Shown: piece by piece, positions 22,759 to 33,904 of the stretch
Layout: every line of letters starts with the position of its first letter
Position numbering within the stretch: the first letter of the stretch is position 1
From: Cryptomeria japonica
Lineage: Eukaryota > Streptophyta > Pinopsida > Cupressales > Cupressaceae
Assembly: GCF_030272615.1 (NCBI RefSeq)
Contig: NC_081413.1
Span: forward strand, 186,898,669 to 186,962,668
Direction of reading: 5' to 3'
Length of the DNA stretch: 64,000 nt
The notes under the pieces: model-generated
What the model saw: only the letters and a program-made list of their open reading frames with translations
What the model was told of the DNA's origin: nothing
Databases searched by the model: none
Program-made: the position numbers and the translations under genes

Positions 22759-23829
22759 GCGAGAGTATAAGATTATGCCAATACTGCCGGTAAAGTACAA
22801 GTAAACAAGATTGAAAGAATTTTACCACGTCAAGGAGGCAAGATGCACCAAGCCCCCAGTGGACTTAGGATCTTACAACTTTGATTGACAAAGTAAAAGG
22901 TAAGATCGAGAAGGGGAGGACCATGATTGCAAGCAGCAAATTTCTTTTCACTTTGAGTCATGAAAGCAAGGATACCAAAGATTACAAAGCAAAATAAAAT
23001 TCACTAAGTAATTCTAAGTATCAAGAAGGAAAATATGAGTGAAGTGTATGCCCCCATGTTAAAGTGATCGCACGTGCCTTATCGGGAGTGATTTCTTTAA
23101 GGTAGGATACACCCAAAAGAGAGAGAAGAAGGGAGCACATTATTTCAAGGATTTAGTCCCCAATCAAGGAATAAACACAAGGATAATGAACACAAAAAAT
23201 GAGGTAGTGTTGCTTTCCTCGAGGTCAATATGCTATATGATAGCTCATATATATCATGTATGTATATGCATATAATAATCATCATTCCCCAAAGAAGGAC
23301 ACTACCTTAGAAGAAAGGGAAGAGAGGATGTCTTTTGAGTCAACATGAAAGATACCAAGAAAAGATCTCAATGCTTTGCATCGTCCCCAAGTAGACATTA
23401 AGGGAACCATAGAAGAATAGGGATACACATAGAAGAATGGTCACAAAAGAGAAAGAAAGGAGAAAGAGAGACGATCTACAATGCTAATATTGCTAATCTA
23501 GTACGACATCTACCTCCCAATCTTGATGATCACTATTCGGGAAGGCGAGCAACATGCTAGAGGAGCAACATCAAGCACAACAGATGGAGCTATCACAAGA
23601 TCCAAACAAGGACTATGCTCATGTTGTAAGTCACTTTGTTCAATTTTAGGAGCTAGGATTAGGGTTTATGAAAATTCATCTGATAAATGCTTGTCCACAT
23701 CAACATACTCATACTCACTATCAGAACCATTAGGAGCTGTATTGCCATTATGAATAACATTTTGATCCATTTATTCATCAAAGTTTAGAGAAAGAGGATA
23801 AAGAACACAAATAGGAATCATGTCAACTA
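22759..23829 (-). other. Non-coding 3' region of element E
   Basis: About 1.07 kb with no convincing protein on either strand. It contains further C-run motifs, that is G-rich purine motifs on the minus strand (AAGCCCCCAGTGG near 22850, GCCCCCATG near 23050). Pol domains would be expected here in a complete gypsy element, and none is visible. Confidence 0.6.
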
Positions 23830-26212
23830 TTAGAGTCTGAGGAGATTGAGTATTTTGAGGGATAGCTTCACGAGCTCCAACATGATATCTTCATCGATGT
23901 CAAGTCTTAGTGGAAGGCTGAGAAGGAGGAGGAATACTTGAAAAATTAGGAATGTTTCTCTCCTTGATAGTTGAAGGTTTAGGTTGAGGTCTTTTAGGTT
24001 GAACAAGAGAAGAAGTAGGCCTCTTCTCTCTATAAGAGGAAGAAGGTGGACGTGTGCTATACAAAGGAGGAATATTAGGTGTAGGAAGGAGACCAGGTCC
24101 ATCATGAGGAGGAGGTACAGGTCTAACCTTAGGAAGAATATTGTTGTTCTCCTTAAGAGAAGGTAAATTCACATCCATAGGTATAGGTTGACAATCTTAC
24201 TTAGGAGGGAGATTAGTTCTATCCATGAGGGGAAGAACCTCATCTTGAAGAATAATAGGAATGTTAAGTGTTGGAGATCTAGGTTGACTTAAGGATAAGA
24301 TCATATCATTCTCCTATTTTTGATAAGATTGAAAAAGAGCATCGCTCCTTGATGGAAGAGATTGAAATTGTTTAGGCCAAAAGAGATCAATAGGAACACC
24401 TAGGCTTGTTTACGATGGACAAAATAAGCTATGGTTCACAGTTATGATTTCTCCACTGTGAGGAAATTTCAGACACTTGTAGATTGGAGAAGCAATAGCC
24501 TTCATGGAAGATAGCCAAGGATAGCCCAACTTCACACATAACTGCTCATAGGATGGTATGATAACAAAGTCAACATCCATGGATTTAGCATGAATTTCAG
24601 CAGGAAGGGTGATAGAACCAATGGTAGGACAAGAGAAGCCATCAAATAACTTCACAACCACATTAGAAGCATCATATATTGGTTTATGCAATCATAAAGT
24701 GAAAAGATACTCTTCAGTTATGACATTAACCATGGAAGGGGGATGAATAAGGGCACCACAACAAGGGATATCCTTAACCTTCACAACTATGTATAAAGGG
24801 CCATCGAGTTCTCTAATGGTCTTTCTAGGGTCAAATGTAATACAAGGATCCTTCTGCGTATCCTATGTTTCTACCATATTAACCAAGTTTGGAGCCATAG
24901 AGGTGAATTATTCATAAGAGAAAGAATTAGGCACAATCTCGATAACATTAGAGGTATGAGAAGGCAAGGGATCAGTGAAAATCTTAAGATTTTGATTAGG
25001 AGAAGCTACTGATTTATTCCCTTTATCATTCACACCTACCACAGATATAGTTTCATTATCAATCAAGTCTTGAATCTTATTTTTCAATGCAAAACATTTC
25101 TCATTATCGTGACCAGGTTGACAATGAAATTGACAAAAGGAATTGTTATCAAAATAAGGGGATGCAAGTTTAGAAGGATCAATTTGTTTTATAGGAGGAA
25201 GTTTGATAACATTTATGTGCAACAACTGAAACATAATACTATGTAAAGATTCATTCAAGGAATTAAACTATCTTTCTCTTTGGAAAAAATTAGAAATAGA
25301 AGGCACACCTGTTGTAGCATTCACATTGTGGTTGTTGATTGTATCATTGAACTTGTGCAAGTTTTTTATTGGTTTCAACTTTGCAAACGGTTGTTGAACA
25401 CTCTCCCCCTTATCACTTGGAGCCATGGGAGTAGATTGCTCCATTTTACTCACAACCAGATGGTAATTGTGGAGTGTTGCGCACAACTGCGGAAAGGAAG
25501 TAAAATCAGAAAAAAGAAGCTTTTCCTTGATATATTTTTGTAAATTAGAAATAAAGATTCTTTGAATATTATTATCAGGTACATGAAAGGAAATTTGAGA
25601 ACACAAATGCTTATATCTACCAATGAAATCGGTCACTTTTTCTTTAACACCTTGTTTACAATGCATGAAATCAGTTAAAGTGATTTTAGGACCAATGTTG
25701 TTTTGAAATTGTTGGATGAAAGCATTTGCTAATTGTTGAAAAGTAGAGATTTAATAGGAAGGTAAGGAGCAATACCATTATAAAGCCTTATCTCTTAGTG
25801 TTCTTGTAAACAATTTTCAAGCAATCTTTGATCATAAGAAAAATCAGTACACAAGGTTTGAAATGTTTTGACATGCATAAGAGGATCACCTTTTCTATTA
25901 TAGAGTTCCAATTGAGGGATCTCAACATGTTTAGGTGGCACAAATTTTACAATATCAAGAGAAAGTGGGCTCACAACATCAAAGGTGGGTACACTAAACT
26001 TGGATTGACTCATAGAAGCAATTTGTTGTTGTAAGGAAGACACAGTTGGAGCAAGATTGTTAATTGTCATCTCGATAGAAGAACTGATGTTAGACATAGT
26101 TGATTGAGAAGGTGGTGTGATGTTATTGAAAGAAGGCATTGACTGAGAATAAGGTGGTGGGATATTATGATAAGTAGGCATAGGTGACGATTGGGTAGAA
26201 AAAGGGGCACTT
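23830..26212 (-). pseudogene. Gag and protease-like polyprotein of gypsy E, C-terminal part
   Basis: In order on the minus strand. A Pro/Ser/Gln-rich gag segment (26212-26050) comes first. Next is PKHVEIPQLELYNRKGDPL and FQTLCTDFSYDQRL (about 25930-25830), a gypsy gag core, with a frameshift near 25790. Gag continues FIGRYKHLCSQISFHVPDN (25630-25560). The zinc-binding region CQFHCQPGHDNEKCFALKNK lies near 25145-25085. The protease-like region (about 24830-24410) contains DPRKTIRELDGPLYIVVKVK, then CCGALIHPPSMVNV where D-T/S-G would be expected, then a conserved tail LGYPWLSSMKAIASPIYKCL. A Pro-rich stretch (24178-23900) follows. Several stops occur. Confidence 0.72.
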
Positions 26213-27386
26213 TGTTGGAATTGCATGAATATTACATTGAATAAGTATACTGTTGTTATTGATGTCAATTGTAACCGGTAATGGAGCAGTAAAGAAACCG
26301 GTAATGAAGTAGTAAAGCAATCGGTAATGAAGCAGTAAAGAAACCGGTAATGATGTAGTGATGTTCAACTGGTAACCCTAACCAGTTGAGAAGCAAAACC
26401 TTAACCAAAGGATCTTGGAGATCGGTTGTGATGATCTATGACCGAATGATGATCAATGATGAAGATGTCACATAAGAATGTTGCACGTGATGAGTTTTGA
26501 AAAGGTTTTGGTGCGTAAAGATAACCATTTATCTTGGGAATGATCAAATACATAGTATGAAGTGAAAAATGTGTGATGTGTTACAAGATTCAAAGTACGA
26601 TGATCCAGGAGTGGTTGTAAATGCCTAGAAGAATGTGAAATTGATTGCATGTAATCTAACAATCAAGATTGAACCTATGTGTTTGTAATCGCTATGAGAT
26701 TGTAGGGTTTGTGTTGTGTTACTAACCTAATGAGTTTGCTTATAAGTTCGATGATTTGATTCAATGAGTTGTTGGCAATTTGATAGAGTTTGGAAGTGAT
26801 TGTTGCCGAACCAGGAGGTGTGTCTGCAGAATGATGTGAAGACAGATAGTAGTAGTAAAGGATATGATTCAGCAAGGAAGTGCTATTTCTAGATCAGTCA
26901 AGAACCCATTGTTCTCTAACCATTACAATAGTAAAACCCCTTAAACAGGTAAGCTTTAACAGGCTTGTTATTGAAATCCTCTAACCAGGTGATCCATTAG
27001 CTTTGATTTGAAATCCTCCACCAAGGTTACCTTTAACAGGGTATTTATAGTCAATCCCTTAACTGAGTGGTCCTTAACTAGATCTGTTCCTAACAAGACA
27101 TTATTGTATAAGCTTCTAACAAGGCTTGGCTCCTAATAGGGAGAACTTCAGAAGACTTCAAAATACTTGTGGGTATTCATCCCCACCATGGTTTTTCCCA
27201 TTTGGGTTTCCACGTGAAAAATCATTGTGTCAACTGGTGAATGATTTTGTGGATGTGTTTTTTGGTATGGTTGATATGAATGATTGGTAAATCTGCATAG
27301 ATATATTTACATAATTGAAAATGATCTGAAATATGTTATTATTGGTATTAGTGAAGTGGTTTGAGGTTTTGGTCAAAGGATATTAA
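26213..27386 (+). repeat. H LTR1, first part
   Basis: Begins TGTTGGAATTGCATGAATAT, matching the LTR2 start at 44846 and the reverse of LTR B. The conserved block ACCATGGTTTTTCCC ... GGGTTTCCACGTG is at 27187-27225. The LTR is cut at 27386 by element G and resumes at 35106. Confidence 0.88.
26273..26364 (+). repeat. 23-bp tandem repeat (4 units) in H LTR U3
   Basis: Units begin AACCGGTAATG or AATCGGTAATG at 26273, 26296, 26319 and 26342, each 23 bp. The same four units occur in LTR2 at 44906, 44929 and onward. CCGGTAA-rich tandem units in U3 are candidate enhancer elements, by inference. Confidence 0.85.
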
Positions 27387-28646
27387 TATTGGCATTTTTG
27401 ATGATTATGTTGTAATTGTCATTGATGGACACACACTTGCTATGAGATCACTTTTTGTATGTATGAGTTATGCTCAACCGATATTTGTTTCAAACCGGTA
27501 TTATGTTATAGTCTTTAGACTATCAGAGTCTTGCAGAAAGTGTTTACCAATCTCAAGCGACATGAGGACCTCAAGCGGTTCAAGGATCTCAAGTGGAATA
27601 AAGAAAAGGAACTAGAAGTGGCAGTTAACATTTTCCTAGTCTTCATTTCTGCCAACCGATAATCTGTTTAATAGTTAAACTGGCATTACTCTGAGTTACC
27701 AACCGGTAATCGGTAAAGTTGTATAAACTGGTAATACTCTATGATGAGTTACCAATCGGTAATCGGTAAAGTTGTATAAACCGGTAATACTCTGTGATGA
27801 GTTAGCAACCGGTATATCTTTGTGATGAGTTACCATCCACCGACACTTTGATGGTGATTTTGTGCCGTGTTACCAAATGTGTCTAGATATAATGAACCTA
27901 GGAACTTGCAATGTAATCCTATTGGACTGACATGAAATCAGATTCCTTTTAAGGACATCATGTCTAGGATTTTAGTATGTGTGTAGCTGTTAGGGTTTGT
28001 GGTGGTTGATGAGTTCTTGTATGTACAATCTTAACAGAAAAGATCAAGTCTGTATGCTCTAACAGAGTGTGGATTTACTGAAGACTGAAGTAATGCTAAA
28101 ATGCATTAGCAATGAGCTATCATGGATCTAACCAAGCAGACTGTGCTATTTTCTAGATCATTCACTTGTTGATTACTTACATCTTTGACAAGTTAGAAAC
28201 CCTTAACCGGGTAGGCCCATAAAAGCCTTTGTAAATCCTCTAACAAGGTGATTCACATTTGTGGATCTAAAATCCTCTCACAAGGTAGTCTTTAATCAGA
28301 CTTATCTCCTAATAGAGATTGAGATTCCTAACATGATCTGTTCTAGCAAAGAACATTGTATGACCTTAACCGTTCTGATCTTAATCAGTCTGGTTACTAT
28401 TTTGGAGATAGTTACTTGTGAGTTTCATCTCACCGTGGTTTTTCCCATTTGGGTTTGCACGTCAAAATCTCTTGTGTTATGGTGATTGTGCTTCTGTGGG
28501 TGAATGCCTTACTTGCTGTTTGGTTTGTATTTGTGTTAACCGGTTTGTTAGTTAAACTATTATACCGATTTACTGCTAGACTGATAAAGTGTTTGAGTTC
28601 AATAATTTTTGGTATACTAATTAACCCCCCCTCTTAGTATTCATCA
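27387..28646 (+). repeat. 5' LTR of element G
   Basis: Starts TATTGGCATTTTTGATGATT (expected TGTTGGCA, as in the 3' copy at 33905) and ends CTCTTAGTATTCATCA, about 1260 bp. The conserved block is at 28431-28470. Confidence 0.9.
27693..27826 (+). repeat. 53-bp tandem repeat in G LTR U3
   Basis: Units start GAGTTACCAACCGGTAATCG at 27693, 27746 and 27799 (53-bp steps). The third is truncated to 28 bp. The array is also present in the 3' LTR (about 34209-34345). Confidence 0.85.
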
Positions 28647-28648
28647 AT

Positions 28649-28661
28649 TGGTATCAGAGCC
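28649..28661 (+). other. Primer binding site of element G (initiator Met tRNA)
   Basis: TGGTATCAGAGCC, two bases after the LTR end. Confidence 0.93.
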
Positions 28662-28696
28662 AACCTTTCTATAATTCTAACCACTTAGAAAGAGAT

Positions 28697-29977
28697 ATGG
28701 GGGAATACACTATGAGGGAACTTACTCATCGGCTCACTCAGACTGAGCAAGCCTATGATGAACTTAAAGTCAAATATAAGGCCTCTTAGGCAAAAAGAAG
28801 AGAGCATGCTGAAAAAGTGATTGAGCTAACTGAAAACAGTTCTTCTGATGAAGCAGACATGAAAGCCCTAGTTCAAGAAGTTGAAAAATAGAATGAGTCC
28901 AATGCCAACCTAAGAAGGGAGCTTGAAGGACTAACTATCAGAATGTGTCAAGAGCTTGAGAACCAGAGGAAAGCTGAAGATCTAGTAAAAGACAAAGATC
29001 ATGAGATCTCCAAGCTGAAGCAATAGATCAGTGCACTTACCACTCATCTTCATGAAAATAAAATGGAAAAGGAAGAAATGCAAGGTGAACTACACATGGC
29101 TATTTATGAGAATGCAACCTTGAAGGAATCCAATGTTGCTATTACCAAAGAACTTACTAAGTCAAAGGAAATACTTGCCAAATTCAATAAGAGCACTGTC
29201 AAGCTAGAGCAGAAGCTTGAATCAACTAAACTAGTAAAAAATACCAATGGACTTGGCTTCTCTAAATATGAGGAAGGTGAGACCTCTAGAACAAAAGATG
29301 GAGCATCAAAGAAACAACCGACACCAAAGGATAACGATAAGCAAAAGTTCAAACCTGTTTGCTTTAATTGTCTCAAGGAAGGACACACTGCTAATGTATG
29401 TAGAAGTAAGGCTTACAATAACTTTCCTTATTTTCTAAACGATAAGCCTAGACCCAATAGATTCAATGGTAATTGTTATGCATGCAACAAGTTTGGGCAT
29501 AGAGCATTTGAATGTAGGTTTGTCATGCACAACATCAGAAGGTATCCTCAAAGGAGTAAAGGATCTTTTTTTGAACCCTATGGGAACCGGAACCCAAACC
29601 GGTTTAATACCTATAATTATCAGTTAGGAAGCAGTGGCTATCAAGCGGCAACTGGATGGAGAGCAACCTATTTGATCTGTCATGGTAATGGTCACATTGC
29701 TACAACATGCAGAAGGAAGAATGGAAACATAAACAATGGACCTTGGAGAACACTTGGAATGATTTGCTATCATTGCAACAAACTGGGTCATACAACAAGA
29801 TTCTGCAGAACGAGAAAGAATATATCAGATGATATATCGGTAACTCCGGAAGGAAAGATAGATGTTGAAACTGTTCAAGCGGATATGAAGAAAACCTGGA
29901 AGAAGAAACCAAAAGAAGTGATTCAAGAAGAACCGGTTTCTGCACCTAGTGTGGAAGTCACTGAACTGACAAACTAA
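28697..29977 (+). pseudogene. G ORF1: coiled-coil, multi-zinc-knuckle gag-like protein
   Basis: ATG 28697 opens MGEYTMRELTHRLTQTEQAY. About 427 codons follow in one frame, with in-frame stops near 28789, 28889 and 29026; 29063-29977 is open (304 codons). The N-terminal half is rich in Glu/Lys/Leu heptads, a predicted coiled coil. Then come zinc knuckles: CFNCLKEGHTANVC (29361-29402), CYACNKFGHRAFEC (about 29476-29517), a variant YLICHGNGHIATTC (about 29668-29709) lacking the first Cys, and CYHCNKLGHTTRFC (about 29764-29805). This resembles the C-terminal half of large copia (Sirevirus-type) Gag proteins and should bind the element RNA. G' lacks the three stops at the matching codons (Leu, Leu, Glu). 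Confidence 0.8.
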
Positions 29978-30420
29978 GCATCAGAAAAGCTTAGGGGGAG
30001 CAAACGGTGAAATATCTCGAACCCCCGGTTTACACCGGTAAAAGACCTTAACCGGTAAGTGATACCTGTCAATTGGCAGAAGACCAGAAATAGTAAAAAG
30101 CAAATTAGGGTTTACGCCCTAATAGTGGAGCATTTATTATGGTAGGTGGAAAACTTGTTTAAAATGATTTTTCAAGTAATTTTTCACTTATTAGTTCTCG
30201 AGCGAAGAAGATTTTTTTAAGCATTGAGCGACGAAAAGCGATTTGGATTGCGGTTCGAAGAATTTTCAAAATCTTGAAGAAGATTCAGAAGCAAATATCA
30301 ATCGATCAAGTGTAGAACACAAAGCGGCATTTCAACAACCAAAGGAGTGTGTGGCGAAGTGTAATTTGCAAGCCCTAAATTTCAAATTACGAAGGTATTT
30401 CTCAAATTTCTCTATTTATC
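29978..30420 (+). other. Spacer between G ORF1 and ORF2
   Basis: No protein. It opens with TTAGGGGGAGCAAACGG (29990-30006), another purine-tract-like motif, and CCGGTTTACACCGGTAAAAG with inverted CCGGT motifs (30027-30046). The later part reads like a 5' leader before ATG 30421. The same spacer is seen in G' (39562-39981). Confidence 0.6.
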
Positions 30421-33400
30421 ATGGCTTCCGCATCACACTCTAGCCCTAGTGCACCCATTGATCCAGTAGACTTCATTCAATGGAAGGCAAAATACAATGC
30501 CCTATCTCAAATATCCGCTGGTGTTATAGTGGAGGAAGGTATTTCCGATTACATTGACTATAAAATTGAAGACTTAGGATCTCTTGTAATCCATTCCCAG
30601 TTGAGTTTGTTTTGCGGGAAGGACAAGAAGATTAAACTGGAATTTAGCATCCTGGAAAAGAAGAAGCTTCACAATGCAGTCTATTTCCTTGAAGAGTTTT
30701 TAGATGATCACATCCGCATCATTCTGAGCAGAGTGCACAGTGATAAAATGTACTTAGAGTGGACGCATGACATCACACCGGAACCGATTCATGCCATCAC
30801 CAGTTTCTGTAACGTCGGTGAAGTGCCAGCCCTAAGGAAGATCAGCAAGATAGAAATGACCAAGCTCACTAGTTCTATGAGCGACCAATGGGGAATGACC
30901 ATCAATCCCACCAAGGACGATCTGGTCAAATATGCCTGCATGGTAATAGGTTACCAGACATTTTATGCTAGCAGGATCAACTCTGTCTCTGCTGTAGCGG
31001 TAAATGCTGCCTACTGGATGATCATGGAAGATGCATCAATGCCTTGAGATTTAAGTTTGGACAACTATTGGTTGGGTTGTTCTTCTACTTCCAAGGTTAC
31101 TTCCCAGGAGTTGGAGATATTTAGTGGTCTACCGACCAACCAGTCACAAAGTAAATCAAGGAAAGCCTTCAAGTGGTTGGAACCAGTTATCGAGAAGTTC
31201 TGAACAAATACTCTGATGAGTTCAGACGCAAAATGAGCCAAAGAGTTAGAATATCAGGTGATATTGTCAAGAAATATGAAGATGACATCTACTTCACCAT
31301 CAGAGTTGATGAGTGCATAATGGAAGTGGTTGAGCCTAGACAAGAAGAAGTGAAACCGATGGGATATGAGGTAATATATGACATGCTAGATGGGTATGCC
31401 TCTACCCTACTCGCCTCGCCCCTTGATCCAAAGACAAAGAGAACCGACACCTATTTGGAAAGGGTTACACCGGTTGAAGAATCATCAGTAAAGAAGGGAA
31501 AGGCAATGACTTCAGTATTGACACTGGTTACCATATCAAGTCCCAAAGTGACCAAGCGGTCACCAGCAAAGAAGAAACCAGAAGCTGCACCCGCCAAAGT
31601 CTTTGAGAGAAAGCGAAAGACAAAAGACACCACACCGAACTCAGAGGACACCGTGTCTGAAGAACAACCTAAGAAGACTAGGCAAATGAGGAAAAAGACA
31701 AAGAGTGAACCGGCAACATCTACATTGGTAAATATTGATATTTCCTCCTACAAACCTTTGACACATTGTCAAAGAACTATTAAGAACATTAGAAGAAAAT
31801 TGCTTAGTGATTTGCAAGAATATTTGATGATTTCAATGACAATGAGAAAGAGGAAGTTGAACAGGAAGTCATTCAATATTTATGTGTTAATGACTAGTCG
31901 CCATCAGAAATTAGATCTATGACACCAGATTCTTTATATAATTCTTTAGATAACAAATGGTGCATTGCCATAGAGAAGGAACAAGAAATAAGAGAGGAAA
32001 TATTTGCACAATATTTTCTTAATGTGTCAAATTCAGAACTTTATGAAACTATGGAAAAATACAAAGGCCTCTTCTTCATGAGAAGAAGGAGACTCTTGTT
32101 GCTAGAAGGAAAAGTTCCTGAAGTGGTAAAAGATACCCACTCTCATGCCCAAGCTGCTTTAAGGTTGCATCAAGTGGCTAAAGCTAATAGGAAAGCTGAG
32201 CAAGAACCGACAACCAATAAACCGGATGAGGTATATGATAGTGAAGGAGAACGGGTCACTGATCAAATGGACCCTATTGATGTTGATGCCTTGAATGGTG
32301 AAAATGTCACTCCAGGTACACCATCAGAAGCAACAAGACAAAGAAAAGGCTGCCAAGGAGCAAGCGGAGAAAGAGAAGAAGAAATAGGAAGAAGAAAAGA
32401 AGAAACAGGTGGAAGAAGAGAAAAAGAGAAAAGAGGAAGAAAAGAAAAAAGAGGAGAAGATGAAATGAGAAGAGGAAAAGAAAAGAAAAGAAGAGGAGAA
32501 GAAGAAATAAGAGGAAGAGAAGAAGAAGAAGGAAGAAGAAAATAAAGAAGAAGAGAAACGACAAGAAGAAGAAAAGAGAAAGGAAGAGGAGAAGAAGAAG
32601 CGGGAAGAGGAGAAGAAGAAGAAGGATGAAGAAGAAAAGGAGCGAAAAGAAGAAGAGAAGAAGAAGGAAGAAGAGAAAAGAAAGCAAGAAGTAGAGGAGA
32701 AAAAGAAGGCAGAAGAAGATAAGTTAAGAGCCAAAGAGAAGGAGGAAGTGGCACAGAGCACATAGGTGGAGACCCCAAAGGCAACCGGTAGTCAAGACAA
32801 ATCGACTGACATTACAAGTCCCATTGACCTCCAATCTGCTAACGAATTGGAGTTGCTACAAAGCATTAAGCTTTCTCAAGAACACCTATCGGTGATAAGG
32901 AGGAAGAAGGAGCAAGACGTGATCCAAGCTGCAGTGGACACTCTTATTGGTTTGATACCTGGTACCAACCTCCCCAGTACCGATTCCTCTTTGGCTCAAC
33001 TGAAACTCTTATGCACAGTTGTGGAGAACCAGGTACAAAGCTTGGAAGAGGTTGCTGAAGCGCATGCCAAGAAGGAGCATCAAAAGGCTTTGAACACTGC
33101 CTTTGTGAAAAAGTTACATGAGCTCCGGTCTGATCTGCAGAAGGAACAGAAGGACATCAGAGATGCAATGGATGAGGGAAAATTGCTGCTCAGTAAGATA
33201 TGTCTACCCCATCTATTCTATGATGATGTGCTTGCCCAGAAAGACAAGCTGCAAATTGATTTGCAGACATTCATAAGCACCTTCAAGACCCCATATGATT
33301 CCTTTATCGCTTATGGGCAAACTGTTCATCAGTTTCAACTTCAGGCTGCAAGATTTGATTTGGAGATCAGCAACCGGACCAAGGATTTGTAGGAACTAAA

Positions 33401-33632
33401 GCTGGTTCTACTACCAAGACTACAAATACTTCAGAAGTGCTATCTCAATCTGGATGCCTTGACGGTTACTCAAGAGATGAGTACTTTGGACACCATGGAG
33501 GAACAAGTATCCCTGATGCAAATGGAGAATGAGGTTGCTACCTCATTACTTGAGTCATGATCCTTATCCATGAAGCAATTTATGCAGGACTTTAAATCAA
33601 TTTTTGACAAGTTTCACTCTTTATTGTCATAA
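30421..33632 (+). pseudogene. G ORF2: long unrecognised protein, frameshifted
   Basis: Starts MASASHSSPSAPIDPVDFIQ; the same start is seen in G' at 39561. The N-terminal region (30421-31040) contains YIDYKIEDLGSLVIHSQL, HNAVYFLEEFLDDHIRIILS and LVKYACMVIGYQTFYASRIN. A deletion near 31040 shifts the frame: G' has about 90 extra bases here. The frame resumes ALRFKFGQLLVGLFFYFQGY and runs to 31922 with a Lys/Pro/Thr-rich basic stretch. Then 31919-32545 (shifted frame) enters an Arg/Glu/Lys-rich region, and 32766-33632 returns to the earlier frame with a coiled-coil C-terminus (NQVQSLEEVAEAHAKKEHQK). No known enzymatic motif. An intact version would be about 1,070-1,100 residues. I do not recognise the family; a structural or accessory protein is only a guess. 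Confidence 0.65.
32330..32755 (+). repeat. Long purine-only (GA) tract inside G ORF2
   Basis: About 420 bp in which the plus strand is almost entirely A and G (GAAGAAGAAA, GGAAGAAGAG units). It encodes Glu/Lys/Arg-rich sequence in the plus frames and Ser/Phe/Leu runs on the minus strand, where the long open frames are by-products of composition. Confidence 0.92.
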
Positions 33633-33904
33633 ACATTTATTCAACTAATAGAAACAAGGGTTATTTAGTTGTATTTTGTCATTGTTGGCAAAGGGGGAGA
33701 AGTATTCTGGTATTTAAAATTTTGATGCATGCTATGTATACTCATGTTTATCTCTGTAAGGAAGTAGTATACATTTTTTTTCTGCAAAGGGATAGTGTAT
33801 ATGCTTAGGGGGAGTATTTTTTATTATGGCATATTGTTTTTTGTAAAAACACTTAGACGTCAAAATTTTTCCTAAGTGTTGCCATCAATGCCAAAGGGGG
33901 AGAT
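33633..33904 (+). other. 3' non-coding region of G with three purine tracts
   Basis: AAAGGGGGAGAAG at 33689-33701, TTAGGGGGAGTA near 33805-33817 and the LTR-adjacent AAAGGGGGAGAT at 33893-33904. The last primes plus-strand DNA synthesis. Confidence 0.82.

Larger units (their letters stand above)
21495..26212 (-). mobile_element. Gypsy element E, 3' half (gag, protease-like, 3' LTR), minus strand
   Basis: The 3' LTR is at 21495-22742 and its purine tract at 22743-22758. A long non-coding stretch follows, then on the minus strand the protease-like and gag coding region up to 26212, where the LTR of copia H is inserted. The missing 5' part (gag start, leader, primer site, 5' LTR) is found at 52979-54977 with the same strand and the same LTR family. 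No reverse transcriptase, RNase H or integrase is visible in either part, so E looks non-autonomous or internally deleted. Confidence 0.75.

Noticed and set aside
24908-26212. Independent host zinc-finger gene
   Set aside because: CQFHCQPGHDNEKC followed by FALKNKIQDLI is the gag zinc region of gypsy elements, and it is in line with E gag and the protease-like region.
32263-32784. Long minus-strand open frames rich in Ser/Phe/Leu
   Set aside because: They lie opposite the GA-only tract; a pure pyrimidine strand has almost no stop codons. No start context or known motif.
30421-33632. G ORF2 as an envelope-like protein
   Set aside because: Apart from one short hydrophobic run (FGQLLVGLFFYFQGYF), no signal peptide, clear membrane anchor or cleavage site is visible, so an envelope role is unsupported.
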